NCBI GenBank assembly: GCA_024763075.1
Contig: JANTGF010000031.1
Coordinates: 1 to 44,132 of the forward strand
DNA length: 44,132 nucleotides
DNA from: Bacteroidales bacterium
GTDB lineage: Bacteria; Bacteroidota; Bacteroidia; Bacteroidales; VadinHA17
Direction: 5' to 3'
Under the pieces are notes generated by a model. The model was not told the DNA's origin. It worked only from the letters and a program-made list of their open reading frames with translations, and searched no databases. Positions 32,685-42,175 of the stretch are shown here, piece after piece (position 1 is the stretch's first letter; each line of letters opens with the position of its first letter). The translations under genes were made by a program, and so were the position numbers.

Positions 32685-35342
32685 ATGAAATGCAGTTTGA
32701 CATATAAATTTATAATACTGTTCCTTTTTATTTTTGGGTTTGCTAAGGCCCAAACAAAAGACAATAATCATCATAAAAATGAAGTTGTGTACGATGTAAA
32801 TGGATTTGAGAACGGAGCATTTCTTCATGATTTTATGATGGTAGGCCCATTCCCAAATTTGCTGCCGGAGGGGGTGACAGAATATTTTCATCTGGATGCT
32901 ACCTGTTTGGGGTTTGCTAAAGATTACCTCGCAAGTGTAGGCGGTGAAAAGAACGTTGCCCCTTATATTGGTCAAAAAGTAACGTACGATACTGGAAAGG
33001 AACTGACCTGGAAGAAGGTCCATTCAGTACCAGATATTGTAGATCTGAAAAAAGTATTCTCCCCAAATGATAAAGTTGTTGCTTATGCTGCCATCTGGAT
33101 AGAAAGTGATAAGGATGTTGAGAAGCTAATGGGTATAGGCTCCAACGATGGGATGAAAGTCTGGCTAAATGGAGAGATGCTGATTAAAGTACACAAACCA
33201 CGAACTGTTACTATCGATTCCGAATACCTGAAACTTCATTTGAAAAAAGGCAGGAACCTGCTGTTGATAAAGATCGAACAGGGTTTTGGCGGCTGGGGTT
33301 TCGTACTTCGTCCGGTTGACAATCAAACGGCCTGGAAACAGGTACAGAAGCATCTTGATGTTGCAATGGACAGCGAATTCTACCTTGATGGAGATATCAT
33401 TAAAGGTGTTGTTGGCAACAATAATGTTGTAGGCCAGTTATCAGATTTACCAGTGGCTAAGGTTTCGTTTAAAGCAATTGATGGAAGTCATTCTAAAACC
33501 TTAAATATAGCTGTAGGAACTCACCTGGCATTGCAGAAAAGTGATTTTCCTGCGGATGAATATGCAATCACGATAACTTTTGATACCGATAATGGCACGT
33601 TCACCAGTTACGCCTACATGAAAACTGAAACTGATGTGGTGAAGGAAACCCGTGAATGGATGTACAAAGATCTGCCGGAAGCCCCCGAATCGCCAATGGC
33701 AAATTACTATCAGGATTTTATTGAAACAGTCCGATGGCTCGATCAGGCTAATAAATTGTGGGAACATCCTTACGGTTATCGCCGCTATCTTGACGGTATT
33801 AAGAATGCGCACAAAGGGACTGAAAAATTACAAAATTCAACCAATCCTTTCGATGGAGTTTTCCCCGCTCCCCGTAGCATGAAGTTTGGTGAAAAGAGTA
33901 CTACTGTTAATAGTGATTGGAAAATTTACGACCTGAATCAAACTGCTGATTTTATAGATGAAAAGTTGAAAAACTTTTGGAAGAAGAAGTTTAATAAGGA
34001 GGTTGTGTATGCCAAAGAGAACGGTAAAAAGGGTATTGTGTCATTAGAACTTTCAGACTCGAAAAAAATCGCAACACCTGAAGGAAGCTATCTCTTAGAT
34101 ATTCAGAAAGAAAAAATTATTATTAAAGCCAGAAGTCGCCAGGGCTTGTTTTATGGAGTAAGCACCTTACTACAGGCTCTGAAGCAAAATAGAACTATTC
34201 CAAGAGGTGTTGTTAATGATTATCCTGAGTATCCCGTAAGGAGTGTAATAATTACAAAAACAGCCATAGCTTTAACGAAGGAGTTTAAAGAATATATTGA
34301 GGAATTGGCAGATCTTCGTTATAATGTTGCTTATATTCCGCTTAACATCTCTTCGGATACGGATCTTCCGGAATACTTTGAAACCATGAGGAAGATATTT
34401 GCCTATTGCGAATCCCGGTTTATTGAGCCTTCTGCCTATTTTGAAACATTTGGAGCAGGCACAATTACTCGTGTGTTAGATTCTGATTTAGACGAGGGTG
34501 TTTTCCATGAAAATGAGTCATGGACGGTTTCTGAAAAGGGATTAATAGAGTTGGATGTTCCACGAATTTTAGATTGTCAAAGTTCAGCGATACATATACA
34601 TACCAAAGATGGGAGAGAACTGAAAAGATTTGTCGATTACAAAGTACTATCAAGTAACAATCCAAAAATTCTGATTGAAGATTCTAAATTGTTCAATACA
34701 GAATTGTTATTAAGTTACGATGCAGTAGATTTTTCCGGTTTTCCTCACCCGGCAAGTTGCCCTTCGGATCCACATGGTTGGGAAATAATGGGAAATTTTA
34801 TTTCAACTGTTCTTGCTGAGCTGAAACCAAAAAGTATTCATATTAGTCAGGATGAAGCGGGTTTTGTTAACAAAGACAGCAGGTGTCTGTCAAGAGGTTT
34901 GACCAATCAGGAGATCATGATTGATCAGATTAATAAGGTTCATAGCATCATTAGAAAATACGATAAGAATGTTGCTGTTTATATGTGGGGAGATCTTTTC
35001 AATGACCTGCAAAACGCTCCTGAAATTGGCGCAACAGGAATTGTGAAAGGCTTACCAAAGGATATTGCTATTCACGACTGGAACTACATTGCAGTATATC
35101 ACAGCGATAAGATGAAAACAATAAATCAGATGAATTTCTATTTCGACAGAGGTTACAAAACAGGAGGTGTGGCATGGTTTGAGCCTGCCAATGTTTTGGA
35201 TATATTACTGGCAGGTAGAAAGCATAAAGATCTGTTTATAGGAATTATGCACAGCGAATGGGCAAGATTTGGACAAAGCTTCTTTCCGGTTGCCGAAGCA
35301 AACTGGACAGGAGAAACCATTTTAGGTAACATTAAATTTTAA
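32685..35342 (+). CDS. Divergent GH20-like secreted glycosidase with N-terminal beta-sandwich
   Basis: The 885-residue protein has a signal peptide (about residues 1-22, ending FAKAQ). A PA14/carbohydrate-binding-like beta-sandwich lies at about 120-210 (IGSNDGMKVWLNGE, LKKGRNLLLIKIEQGFGGW). A GH20b-like alpha/beta domain follows at about 445-520 (EGSYLLDIQKEKIIIKARS, LFYGVSTLLQAL, PRGVVNDYPEYPVRS), then a TIM-barrel-like part. The catalytic Asp-Glu region of GH20 hexosaminidases (HxGGDE) corresponds to HISQDEAG (H719, D723, E724), where GG is replaced by SQ. The key acid pair is therefore retained but the loop is unusual. Substrate is probably an N-acetylhexosamine or a related sugar; the divergence makes a different specificity possible. 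Confidence 0.7.
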   Translation: MKCSLTYKFIILFLFIFGFAKAQTKDNNHHKNEVVYDVNGFENGAFLHDFMMVGPFPNLLPEGVTEYFHLDATCLGFAKDYLASVGGEKNVAPYIGQKVTYDTGKELTWKKVHSVPDIVDLKKVFSPNDKVVAYAAIWIESDKDVEKLMGIGSNDGMKVWLNGEMLIKVHKPRTVTIDSEYLKLHLKKGRNLLLIKIEQGFGGWGFVLRPVDNQTAWKQVQKHLDVAMDSEFYLDGDIIKGVVGNNNVVGQLSDLPVAKVSFKAIDGSHSKTLNIAVGTHLALQKSDFPADEYAITITFDTDNGTFTSYAYMKTETDVVKETREWMYKDLPEAPESPMANYYQDFIETVRWLDQANKLWEHPYGYRRYLDGIKNAHKGTEKLQNSTNPFDGVFPAPRSMKFGEKSTTVNSDWKIYDLNQTADFIDEKLKNFWKKKFNKEVVYAKENGKKGIVSLELSDSKKIATPEGSYLLDIQKEKIIIKARSRQGLFYGVSTLLQALKQNRTIPRGVVNDYPEYPVRSVIITKTAIALTKEFKEYIEELADLRYNVAYIPLNISSDTDLPEYFETMRKIFAYCESRFIEPSAYFETFGAGTITRVLDSDLDEGVFHENESWTVSEKGLIELDVPRILDCQSSAIHIHTKDGRELKRFVDYKVLSSNNPKILIEDSKLFNTELLLSYDAVDFSGFPHPASCPSDPHGWEIMGNFISTVLAELKPKSIHISQDEAGFVNKDSRCLSRGLTNQEIMIDQINKVHSIIRKYDKNVAVYMWGDLFNDLQNAPEIGATGIVKGLPKDIAIHDWNYIAVYHSDKMKTINQMNFYFDRGYKTGGVAWFEPANVLDILLAGRKHKDLFIGIMHSEWARFGQSFFPVAEANWTGETILGNIKF

Positions 35343-35348
35343 GGGAAG

Positions 35349-35456
35349 ATGTTAAGACCCCAAAAAGAAAATCGCAGTCTGAAAATTTTGCAAGATACAT
35401 TGATTAAGGAATTTGAACCTTTTGGTGTTTATGATTATAAATTGAGTAATAAATAA
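35349..35456 (+). CDS. Possible 35-residue ORF between GH20-like and GH3 genes (doubtful)
   Basis: MLRPQKENRS...VYDYKLSNK fills the gap almost exactly, beginning 6 bases after the upstream stop and ending 10 bases before the GH3 start. The basic and amphipathic composition resembles protein, but no family is recognised. It may be a genuine small peptide or the end of a deleted gene. Confidence 0.25.
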   Translation: MLRPQKENRSLKILQDTLIKEFEPFGVYDYKLSNK

Positions 35457-35466
35457 AAGAAGATAA

Positions 35467-38046
35467 ATGATGAAAAAATCATACGTTTTGGCAATTGCAT
35501 TTTTGTTTTTGACAATGAACATTTTTAGTCAGGAAACCAGCAGTAATATTGCAGAAGGAAACATTCTTATTTATAAAGGCAGTGAGGCAAAAAAGCTAAC
35601 CGGTGAGGAGATAGAGAAAAATGTATTGATTATCCGCAATCAAATGAGTGTGGAAGAAAAAATAGAATTGATTACCGGTGATGATTTTAGAACAAAGCCA
35701 AATCCCCGTTTGGGAATCCCGGCCTTTACAATGACTGATGGTCCTCTCGGTCCACGTGGTAAAGGTACTAATACTGTGTTCTCGGCACCAATTAATATGG
35801 CGGCAACATGGGATGTAGAACTGATTCGCGAGATTGGTGAGGCCATGGGTGAAGAGACCAGGATTCTTGGATTTAACTTGTTGTTAGGCCCCTGTATAAA
35901 TATTTCAAGAGTGCCTTACGGAGGAAGAAATTTTGAGAGTTTTGGCGAAGACCCCTACCTAATGTCTGAGATGGCAGTGCCAATTATTGAAGGTATTCAA
36001 AGTAAAAATGTGGCCACCTGTACAAAGCATTTTGTTGGTAATAATCAGGAATGGAACAGGTTTGATGTTAGCTCAGAAATTGATGAGAGAACTTTAAGGG
36101 AGATATATTTTCCTGCATTTAAAGCAGCAGTACAGAGAGCTAATACCTATTCAATCATGGGTGGTTACAACAGGGTGAATGGGACCTATGCCAACGAGAA
36201 CAAATATTTACTTACCGATGTGCTTAAAGATGACTGGGGGTTTGATGGTGTTGTTATTTCGGACTGGGGAGCTGTAAGGACAACAGTTAAGACAGCCAAG
36301 GCCGGGCTGGATCTAGAGATGCCTAACGGTAAGTATCTCGGAGAAAAACTTTTGAAGAAAATTAAGGATGGAGAGGTGGATGCTACTATCCTTGATGATA
36401 AAGTGGACAGGATTTTGAGAATAATGTTCCGCATGGGGCTGTTTGGAGAAACACCTGATGCCTACGGTGGGTACATGAATACTCCTGAAAGAAAGGCGCT
36501 TGCTCTTAAGACGGCTCAGGAGAGTATTATCCTGTTGAAAAACGCCCGCCTGCCCGGGCAGGAGAGCAATTTGCTTCCTTTAAAAAAGGATATAAAAAAA
36601 ACCATTGCCATGATTGGCCCAAATGCTGCTACCGCTCGATTGGGAGGAGATGGCTCGGGCCACTCAAATGCTGCAAATCCTATCTCTCCACTTGAGGGGG
36701 TTAGGGAGTATATGGGTGATGATATTGAAGTTAAATACGCATTTGGAGTAAAGCTTAAGAGAAAGGAGTTGCCAATAGCACCCGAAAGTATGTATCTCCT
36801 CGAAGATGGAGTAACACCCGGTATTCGTGTCGAGTTTTGGAATAACAAAGAGTTGGAAGGATCACCCGTAGCTACAAAAATTGATAAAAGTGTCAACTTT
36901 AGCTGGGGGTTTGGTGAATCACCAATGGACGGTGTAAACGATGATAAGTTCTCTGCCAGATGGACAGGTAAATTAAAGTCTCCGGGTAGTGGAATTTTTG
37001 AAGTGGGAGTAAAAGCCGATAACGGTGTTAAATTGTTCATTGATGGAAACCTTGTGATTAACTCATGGACAGATCAGGCACCGGGACAGTTCAAAACCGA
37101 TTATTACGAGTTTGAAGCAGATAGACTATATGATATAAAAATAGAGTTCTACGAAAATATTGGTACTTGCAGAGTGCGTTTTGGACTGGCACCTGTAGAA
37201 GGAGGTGATGAATTACAGGAAGCTGTTGAGGTGGCCAAAGATGCCGATATGGTTGTTTTAAACTTAGGCATGGCCAAAAATTACGAGGGTGAACAACGTG
37301 ATCGAGACTATTTGGAATTACCTCCCATGCAATTGGAACTTTTAAACGAAGTGTTGAAAGTGAATAAGAATGTGGTGGTTGTTTTGAATAATGGGTCTGC
37401 AATATTAATGGAGGATTGGAACGACAGAGTGCCTGCAATAGTTGAAGCTCTTTACCCGGGAGAGCAAGGAGGAAAGGCTTTGGCGCAAATTCTTTTTGGG
37501 GAGATAAACCCTTCGGGAAAACTGCCGTTTACAATTATGAAAAAATGGGAAGACCATGCCGCAGCAAAAACATATCCCGGAACAAAGGAGATCGCAAACT
37601 ATTCGGAAGGGATCTTTATGGGCTACCGTCATTTTGATAAAGAGAATATAGAACCGCTCTATCCATTTGGTTACGGGCTCTCATACACAACATTTAACTA
37701 CTCCGGTATTAAACTCTCATCTTCAATAATGAGCCGGGATGGAAGTATCGATGTCTCTTTTACTGTTACCAACAGTGGTAATGTTGATGGCGATGAGGTT
37801 GTTCAGATGTACATTAGTGATAAAAAAGCAAGTGTGGAGCGTGAAGTGAAATCTTTGAAAGGATTTAAGCGTGTAAGTTTAAAAGCGGGAGAGAGTAAGG
37901 AGGTAACCTTTACAATAGATAAGAGTGCACTCTCTTTTTACGATGTTAAGAATAAAACATGGAGAGCCGAGAAAGGTAAATTCGAAGTGTTGATAGCTGC
38001 CTCTTCGCGTGATATTCGATTGAATTCAGAGTTCAAGTTGAAATAA
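35467..38046 (+). CDS. GH3 beta-glycosidase with inserted PA14 domain (first copy)
   Basis: The 859-residue secreted enzyme has a signal peptide (about residues 1-21, ending FSQ). The GH3 N-terminal barrel runs from about 50 to 330, with the nucleophile D266 in VVISDWGAV. The C-terminal alpha/beta domain begins near 345 and is interrupted by a PA14 domain (about 450-575). A fibronectin-III-like tail follows (PFGYGLSYTTF onward). It should cleave terminal beta-linked glucosyl, xylosyl or related residues. One peculiarity is ARLPGQE (residues 360-366) inserted in the usual LLKN-SNLLPL motif, encoded by a GC-rich palindromic 21-bp segment (36544-36564) absent from the neighbouring paralogue. A second ATG codon follows the first. 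Confidence 0.9.
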   Translation: MMKKSYVLAIAFLFLTMNIFSQETSSNIAEGNILIYKGSEAKKLTGEEIEKNVLIIRNQMSVEEKIELITGDDFRTKPNPRLGIPAFTMTDGPLGPRGKGTNTVFSAPINMAATWDVELIREIGEAMGEETRILGFNLLLGPCINISRVPYGGRNFESFGEDPYLMSEMAVPIIEGIQSKNVATCTKHFVGNNQEWNRFDVSSEIDERTLREIYFPAFKAAVQRANTYSIMGGYNRVNGTYANENKYLLTDVLKDDWGFDGVVISDWGAVRTTVKTAKAGLDLEMPNGKYLGEKLLKKIKDGEVDATILDDKVDRILRIMFRMGLFGETPDAYGGYMNTPERKALALKTAQESIILLKNARLPGQESNLLPLKKDIKKTIAMIGPNAATARLGGDGSGHSNAANPISPLEGVREYMGDDIEVKYAFGVKLKRKELPIAPESMYLLEDGVTPGIRVEFWNNKELEGSPVATKIDKSVNFSWGFGESPMDGVNDDKFSARWTGKLKSPGSGIFEVGVKADNGVKLFIDGNLVINSWTDQAPGQFKTDYYEFEADRLYDIKIEFYENIGTCRVRFGLAPVEGGDELQEAVEVAKDADMVVLNLGMAKNYEGEQRDRDYLELPPMQLELLNEVLKVNKNVVVVLNNGSAILMEDWNDRVPAIVEALYPGEQGGKALAQILFGEINPSGKLPFTIMKKWEDHAAAKTYPGTKEIANYSEGIFMGYRHFDKENIEPLYPFGYGLSYTTFNYSGIKLSSSIMSRDGSIDVSFTVTNSGNVDGDEVVQMYISDKKASVEREVKSLKGFKRVSLKAGESKEVTFTIDKSALSFYDVKNKTWRAEKGKFEVLIAASSRDIRLNSEFKLK
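36544..36564 (+). repeat. GC-rich palindromic in-frame insertion inside the GH3 gene
   Basis: The 21 bases encode ARLPGQE and contain the 14-bp perfect palindrome CCTGCCCGGGCAGG (36549-36562). The second GH3 copy reads LLKN-SNALLPL at the same place, so this block is a clean in-frame insertion. Its GC content (17 of 21) stands far above the surrounding gene. Confidence 0.6.
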
Positions 38047-38096
38047 TTTGGTCGATAATGTTTGACAAAAAATAAAATATTAATTGTCTTCTTTCA

Positions 38097-38116
38097 CCCT
38101 CCCCTTAAGGGGAGGG
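38097..38116. repeat. 20-bp perfect palindrome between the GH3 genes
   Basis: CCCTCCCCTTAAGGGGAGGG is perfectly self-complementary and followed by CCGTGGTGGGG, which partly pairs with a preceding CACCC. Elements of this form recur in Bacteroidota genomes as REP-like sequences. It sits in the gap between the first GH3 stop (38046) and the second GH3 start (38144) and could attenuate read-through. Confidence 0.6.
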
Positions 38117-38143
38117 CCGTGGTGGGGCTTAAATAATAATCAG

Positions 38144-40699
38144 ATGAAAAAGATTCTTTTTAACACAAATAATATGCTATTCCATAAAAAGGGAATACTA
38201 CTTAAAACCATTTTCATTGTTGGAACTATATTAACCCTTGCTTCATGTTCAACTGAAGAGAGGTACAAACAACAAAATTTATCAGACCGTGAAAGGGCTG
38301 CTGATTTAACTTCCCGCTTAACACTGGAGGAGAAGGTGAAGCTACTTGGTGGGCTTGATGGAATGCGGGCAAATGGAATACCCCGTTTAGGAGTTCGTCC
38401 TCTTAATCTGGTTAACGGCCCCAATGGAGTAGGAGATAAACCGGGAACAGCTTTTCCGGTAGGTGTTGCAATGGCAGCATCATGGAATGAAGAGTTGATA
38501 AATGAAATAGGAGTTGCAATAGGAGAGGAGGCTCGGGCAAAGAAGGCAGATATCTTGTTGGGGCCTTGTGTAAATATTCATCGCAATCCTCTTGGTGGTC
38601 GTAACTTTGAGAGTTATTCTGAAGACCCGTTCTTAACAAGTAGAATGGGAGTGAACTTTGTTGACGGTGTACAATCATTACACGTGGCAACATCACTAAA
38701 ACATTATGCTTTAAATAATCAGGAGACCTCCCGGTCAAGTTACGATGCAGAGGTTGACGAAAGAACCCTGCGGGAAATCTATCTGCCCGGTTTTGAAAAT
38801 GTAGTGAAGGAGGCTCAACCCATGACAGTTATGGCGGCATATAATCTTTTTAAGGGAGAGCACTGTACTCAAAACAGGTATCTCTTAACCGATATTTTAA
38901 GAGATGAGTGGGGATTCGAGGGGTTTGTAATGTCTGACTGGGATGCTACTCACTCTACGGTTGAAGCCGCAAAAGCAGGTTTGGATCTGGAGATGCCGGG
39001 TATTCCGAAATATTTTAATGAGAAGCTGGTGCAGGCTGTAAAAGATGGGAATGTAAGTGAAGCCCAAATTGACCAAATGGTTACTAATGTTTTAACCATC
39101 TATTTTAAAATAGGAATTTTTGACGATGAAGAGTCCTTGCCAAAAGGTGAATTAAATACTCCCGCTCATCAGCAACTGGCAGCACGAGCAGCTCGCGAAG
39201 CCATTGTATTGCTAAAAAACAGCAACGCTCTTTTGCCGTTGGACAAGAAGAGAGTAAAGACCATTGCTGTAATTGGACCAAATGCAAATGTAAACCGAGT
39301 TGGAGGTGGAGGAAGCTCTGAGGTAAAACCTTTCTACTCTGTATCACCTCTTGACGGATTAAAGAACAGACTGGGTGAAAGCGTTGAGTTGCTTTACAAC
39401 GAAGGAACAAATATCGAGCCTAAAGACCTTCCCATTGTAGAATCAAAATATTTGATTCCGCCAAATGCCCAAAAGGGTGAGCACGGTTTGAAGGCAGAGT
39501 ATTTCAATAATGTAAATATGTCGGGTGAGCCGGTTGTTACCAGAGTTGATGAGAAGATAGATTTTAACTGGGGACAAAAATCACCCGATGATAAGATTAA
39601 TGTAGATAGATTCTCTGCCCGATGGACTGGAAAACTGATTGCACCCAAAACAGGTCGGATAAGAATTGGCGTCAATAGCAACGATGGCAGCTATCTCTAT
39701 ATTAATGATAAACTGCTTATTAACAACTGGGGGATGCACGGTCCGCTACTGAGAACAACAGAGATAGATGTTGTTAAGGGTAAGGAATACGATATTAAGG
39801 TTGAGTACTCTGAAGTGGGTAATAATGCTGAGGTTGGCTTAAAATGGGAGTTGGAGATAGAGAAGGATGTTTGGGATATTAAAGCAGTTGAACTGGCAAG
39901 GAAGGCTGATGTGGCTATCGTTTTTGCAGGGTTAAGTCCAAAGTATGAGAGCGAAGGCTACGACCGCGAAAGCATGGACTTGCCCGGTGCTCAGGATGAG
40001 TTAATCAGTGCAATTGCCAAAGTAAATAAAAACACAATTGTTGTTATTAACAGCGGTACTCCAGTAACAATGAAAAGGTGGATAAATAGTGTTGATGCGG
40101 TTGTTCAGGCGTGGTATTTAGGGCAGGAGACAGGTAATGCAATTGCTGATGTACTATTGGGAGATTACAATCCTTCCGGCAGGCTTCCGGTGACATTCCC
40201 TGTTAATTATGAGGATTATCCAGGTTATTCATCCTATAATAGAGAAAAGGACAGGGCAGAATTTAATGAGGGGCTGTTTGTTGGTTATCGTTACTACGAT
40301 TCAAAAAATGTGGAACCTCTTTTTCCATTTGGGTACGGACTTTCATATACAACATTCGACTATTCTGATCTCAAAATATCTCAGAATAACGATGGGACAG
40401 CCGAAGTTAGTTTATCGGTGGAAAATAGTGGCAAAGTAGAAGGTAGTGAAGTTGCACAACTCTATATTCATGATGTTGAGTCGAGTGTGGAAAGACCTTT
40501 TAAGGAGTTAAAGGGTTTTTCAAAAGTAACTCTGAAATCCGGTGAATCAAAAAAAGTTACCATGCATTTAAGCAAACGAGCTTTTTCATTCTACGATGTT
40601 GACTCAAAAAAGTGGGTTGCAGAGCCAGGAGAGTATGAAGTCTTGATTGGTAGCTCTTCAAGAGATATCAAATTGAAGAAGCAATTTTGGTTAGAATAA
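38144..40699 (+). CDS. GH3 beta-glycosidase with PA14 domain (second copy), probable lipoprotein
   Basis: The start is set at ATG 38144 (MKKILFNTNN); a TTG at 38084 would add residues read from the upstream palindrome. ATG 38174 is also possible and gives a tidier export signal (MLFHKKGILL...). The signal ends TLASC, a good lipobox, with Cys35 as the lipid-modified residue. The 851-residue product follows the same plan as its upstream neighbour: GH3 barrel with nucleophile D265 in FVMSDWDAT, a split alpha/beta domain holding a PA14 domain (about 445-570), and an Fn3-like tail (PFGYGLSYTTF). The two are tandem paralogues, likely with different terminal-sugar specificities. Cell-surface or periplasmic membrane anchoring contrasts with the soluble first copy. 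Confidence 0.9.
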   Translation: MKKILFNTNNMLFHKKGILLKTIFIVGTILTLASCSTEERYKQQNLSDRERAADLTSRLTLEEKVKLLGGLDGMRANGIPRLGVRPLNLVNGPNGVGDKPGTAFPVGVAMAASWNEELINEIGVAIGEEARAKKADILLGPCVNIHRNPLGGRNFESYSEDPFLTSRMGVNFVDGVQSLHVATSLKHYALNNQETSRSSYDAEVDERTLREIYLPGFENVVKEAQPMTVMAAYNLFKGEHCTQNRYLLTDILRDEWGFEGFVMSDWDATHSTVEAAKAGLDLEMPGIPKYFNEKLVQAVKDGNVSEAQIDQMVTNVLTIYFKIGIFDDEESLPKGELNTPAHQQLAARAAREAIVLLKNSNALLPLDKKRVKTIAVIGPNANVNRVGGGGSSEVKPFYSVSPLDGLKNRLGESVELLYNEGTNIEPKDLPIVESKYLIPPNAQKGEHGLKAEYFNNVNMSGEPVVTRVDEKIDFNWGQKSPDDKINVDRFSARWTGKLIAPKTGRIRIGVNSNDGSYLYINDKLLINNWGMHGPLLRTTEIDVVKGKEYDIKVEYSEVGNNAEVGLKWELEIEKDVWDIKAVELARKADVAIVFAGLSPKYESEGYDRESMDLPGAQDELISAIAKVNKNTIVVINSGTPVTMKRWINSVDAVVQAWYLGQETGNAIADVLLGDYNPSGRLPVTFPVNYEDYPGYSSYNREKDRAEFNEGLFVGYRYYDSKNVEPLFPFGYGLSYTTFDYSDLKISQNNDGTAEVSLSVENSGKVEGSEVAQLYIHDVESSVERPFKELKGFSKVTLKSGESKKVTMHLSKRAFSFYDVDSKKWVAEPGEYEVLIGSSSRDIKLKKQFWLE

Positions 40700-40870
40700 A
40701 TATAAGTAATTTACCTTTGGCCCTATTGCGTTATCATTTAATCTGTTAAGAACAGTTTGGAGATTTTTTATTTCACAATTATTAAGGTTAAATAGAAGAT
40801 CTCAAGTCTGAATTGATGAACAAATAAAAAAGATTGTAAAACAATGGATTAAAAAAAGACAGGTACTGAT

Positions 40871-42163
40871 ATGAAACCGAACAGGATATTAATAATCATA
40901 ATGGGGACTCTTCTCCTTGGCTTTGCATGGCAGATACGCGGTTCAGGCACTTCAGACCCCTCGGTGGTTGCCGTTCTTTTCCTTCTCTTCCTCTCGGTAC
41001 ATTACAGTCCGCGAAGGAAATTCAACCTATTCATCTTTGGCCTGATAGCATTATCATTCAATTTGCTACGGACAGGGTGGGGGACTTTCATCTCACAAGC
41101 AGGCTTGCCCGGTGTTATTCCGGGATATCTGCCACCTGATATGAAGATTGCCGTTCCCTGGTGGTATGGATATTTCTGGCTTTTAATTGTTGGGATTTCA
41201 TGGATGGGTATCCCTTCTCTTCTTTTTGGCGGATATTTCTTCACGAAGAAGAGCTACTCGTGGAAAGATTTTGTTGCCATTGTGGTGGTTTTTCTTGCCG
41301 GCCGTTTCCTGTTTACCATAGCTGTTAAACCGTTGATCCCTTATCTGGCACCGGAGTATTATAAAAACATTTACCTTACCGGCATCTCGGATAGGAGTTA
41401 CGGTTCCATGATCGGCAACCTCTCCACCGCCCTGGCCATAATCCCTGTTTTGCTTTACATCCTTTACCTGAAAAAAGACAAAGCGTTTCTCAAACATTCA
41501 CTGGCAGCCATGGTGATCTTTGCTTTCTCACTATCCGTGGCAAATTTGTGGAGGCCAATTTCAACACTTACCGGCATTGCAAAATACAACGGCTGGAGCA
41601 TGTGGGAATACACAACCGGCTTTCTTTTTGGAGGTCTGATATTCTGGTATTACAGCAGGTTTACCGATAAAGAATTAAAAGAGACAGACCTGCCGGCAGA
41701 CTTGAAATATGAGAAATGGAACCCCGTTCTCCGGTTCCTGCTGCTGGCATTCTCCTTTTACCGGCTTATACTTTATGGCATTGGTGAAGGACTTAACGGC
41801 GCTGTAAGCAAATCATTGACAGCCATCGGGTATGAGAACTCGCCGTCAGGCGATACATTGATGCTTATTACCCTTGTTGCCGGAACTATACTTTTCTGGC
41901 TCTATTTCAGTGGTAAGATAGGGACCCAATTTGCAAAAAAGAGTTTCGGAAAAAAAAGCTTAGTGGCATTAATGGTACTCTTACCGCTCCATTATCTTCT
42001 GTTTGCAACCCATCACCTTCTTGAAGGAAACCTGTTTGCATGGCAGAAAGACAATATTGCAGTTTGGATGGATACGATATCATTTGTGATTGTTGAAATT
42101 TATCTTGTTTGTATTTGTTTCAGTTCAAACAAAAATACTGTTAAACCTAATTTAAAATTTTAA
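40871..42163 (+). CDS. Polytopic membrane protein, unrecognised
   Basis: The 430-residue protein has about 11 or 12 hydrophobic segments and short loops, with a basic C-terminus (NKNTVKPNLKF). Notable conserved-looking stretches are AWQIRGSGTSDPS at the first helix, NLLRTGWGTFIS, PPDMKIAVPWWYGYFW and ATHHLLEGNLFAW. I do not recognise a transporter signature (no MFS, SSS or GPH motif). Its stop is 12 bases before the AGE-family gene, so it is translated with it. A role in sugar uptake or envelope glycan modification is suggested by context only. The preceding 171-base gap would hold the operon promoter. Confidence 0.75.
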   Translation: MKPNRILIIIMGTLLLGFAWQIRGSGTSDPSVVAVLFLLFLSVHYSPRRKFNLFIFGLIALSFNLLRTGWGTFISQAGLPGVIPGYLPPDMKIAVPWWYGYFWLLIVGISWMGIPSLLFGGYFFTKKSYSWKDFVAIVVVFLAGRFLFTIAVKPLIPYLAPEYYKNIYLTGISDRSYGSMIGNLSTALAIIPVLLYILYLKKDKAFLKHSLAAMVIFAFSLSVANLWRPISTLTGIAKYNGWSMWEYTTGFLFGGLIFWYYSRFTDKELKETDLPADLKYEKWNPVLRFLLLAFSFYRLILYGIGEGLNGAVSKSLTAIGYENSPSGDTLMLITLVAGTILFWLYFSGKIGTQFAKKSFGKKSLVALMVLLPLHYLLFATHHLLEGNLFAWQKDNIAVWMDTISFVIVEIYLVCICFSSNKNTVKPNLKF

Positions 42164-42175
42164 AACACGGTAAAC

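Noticed and set aside
36516-37040. Minus-strand ORF of 174 codons within the first GH3 gene
   Set aside because: It is antisense to the GH3 alpha/beta and PA14 domains, which are clearly conserved on the plus strand.
38084-38143. TTG start extending the second GH3 protein
   Set aside because: The added residues are translated from the REP-like palindrome and precede the lipoprotein signal.
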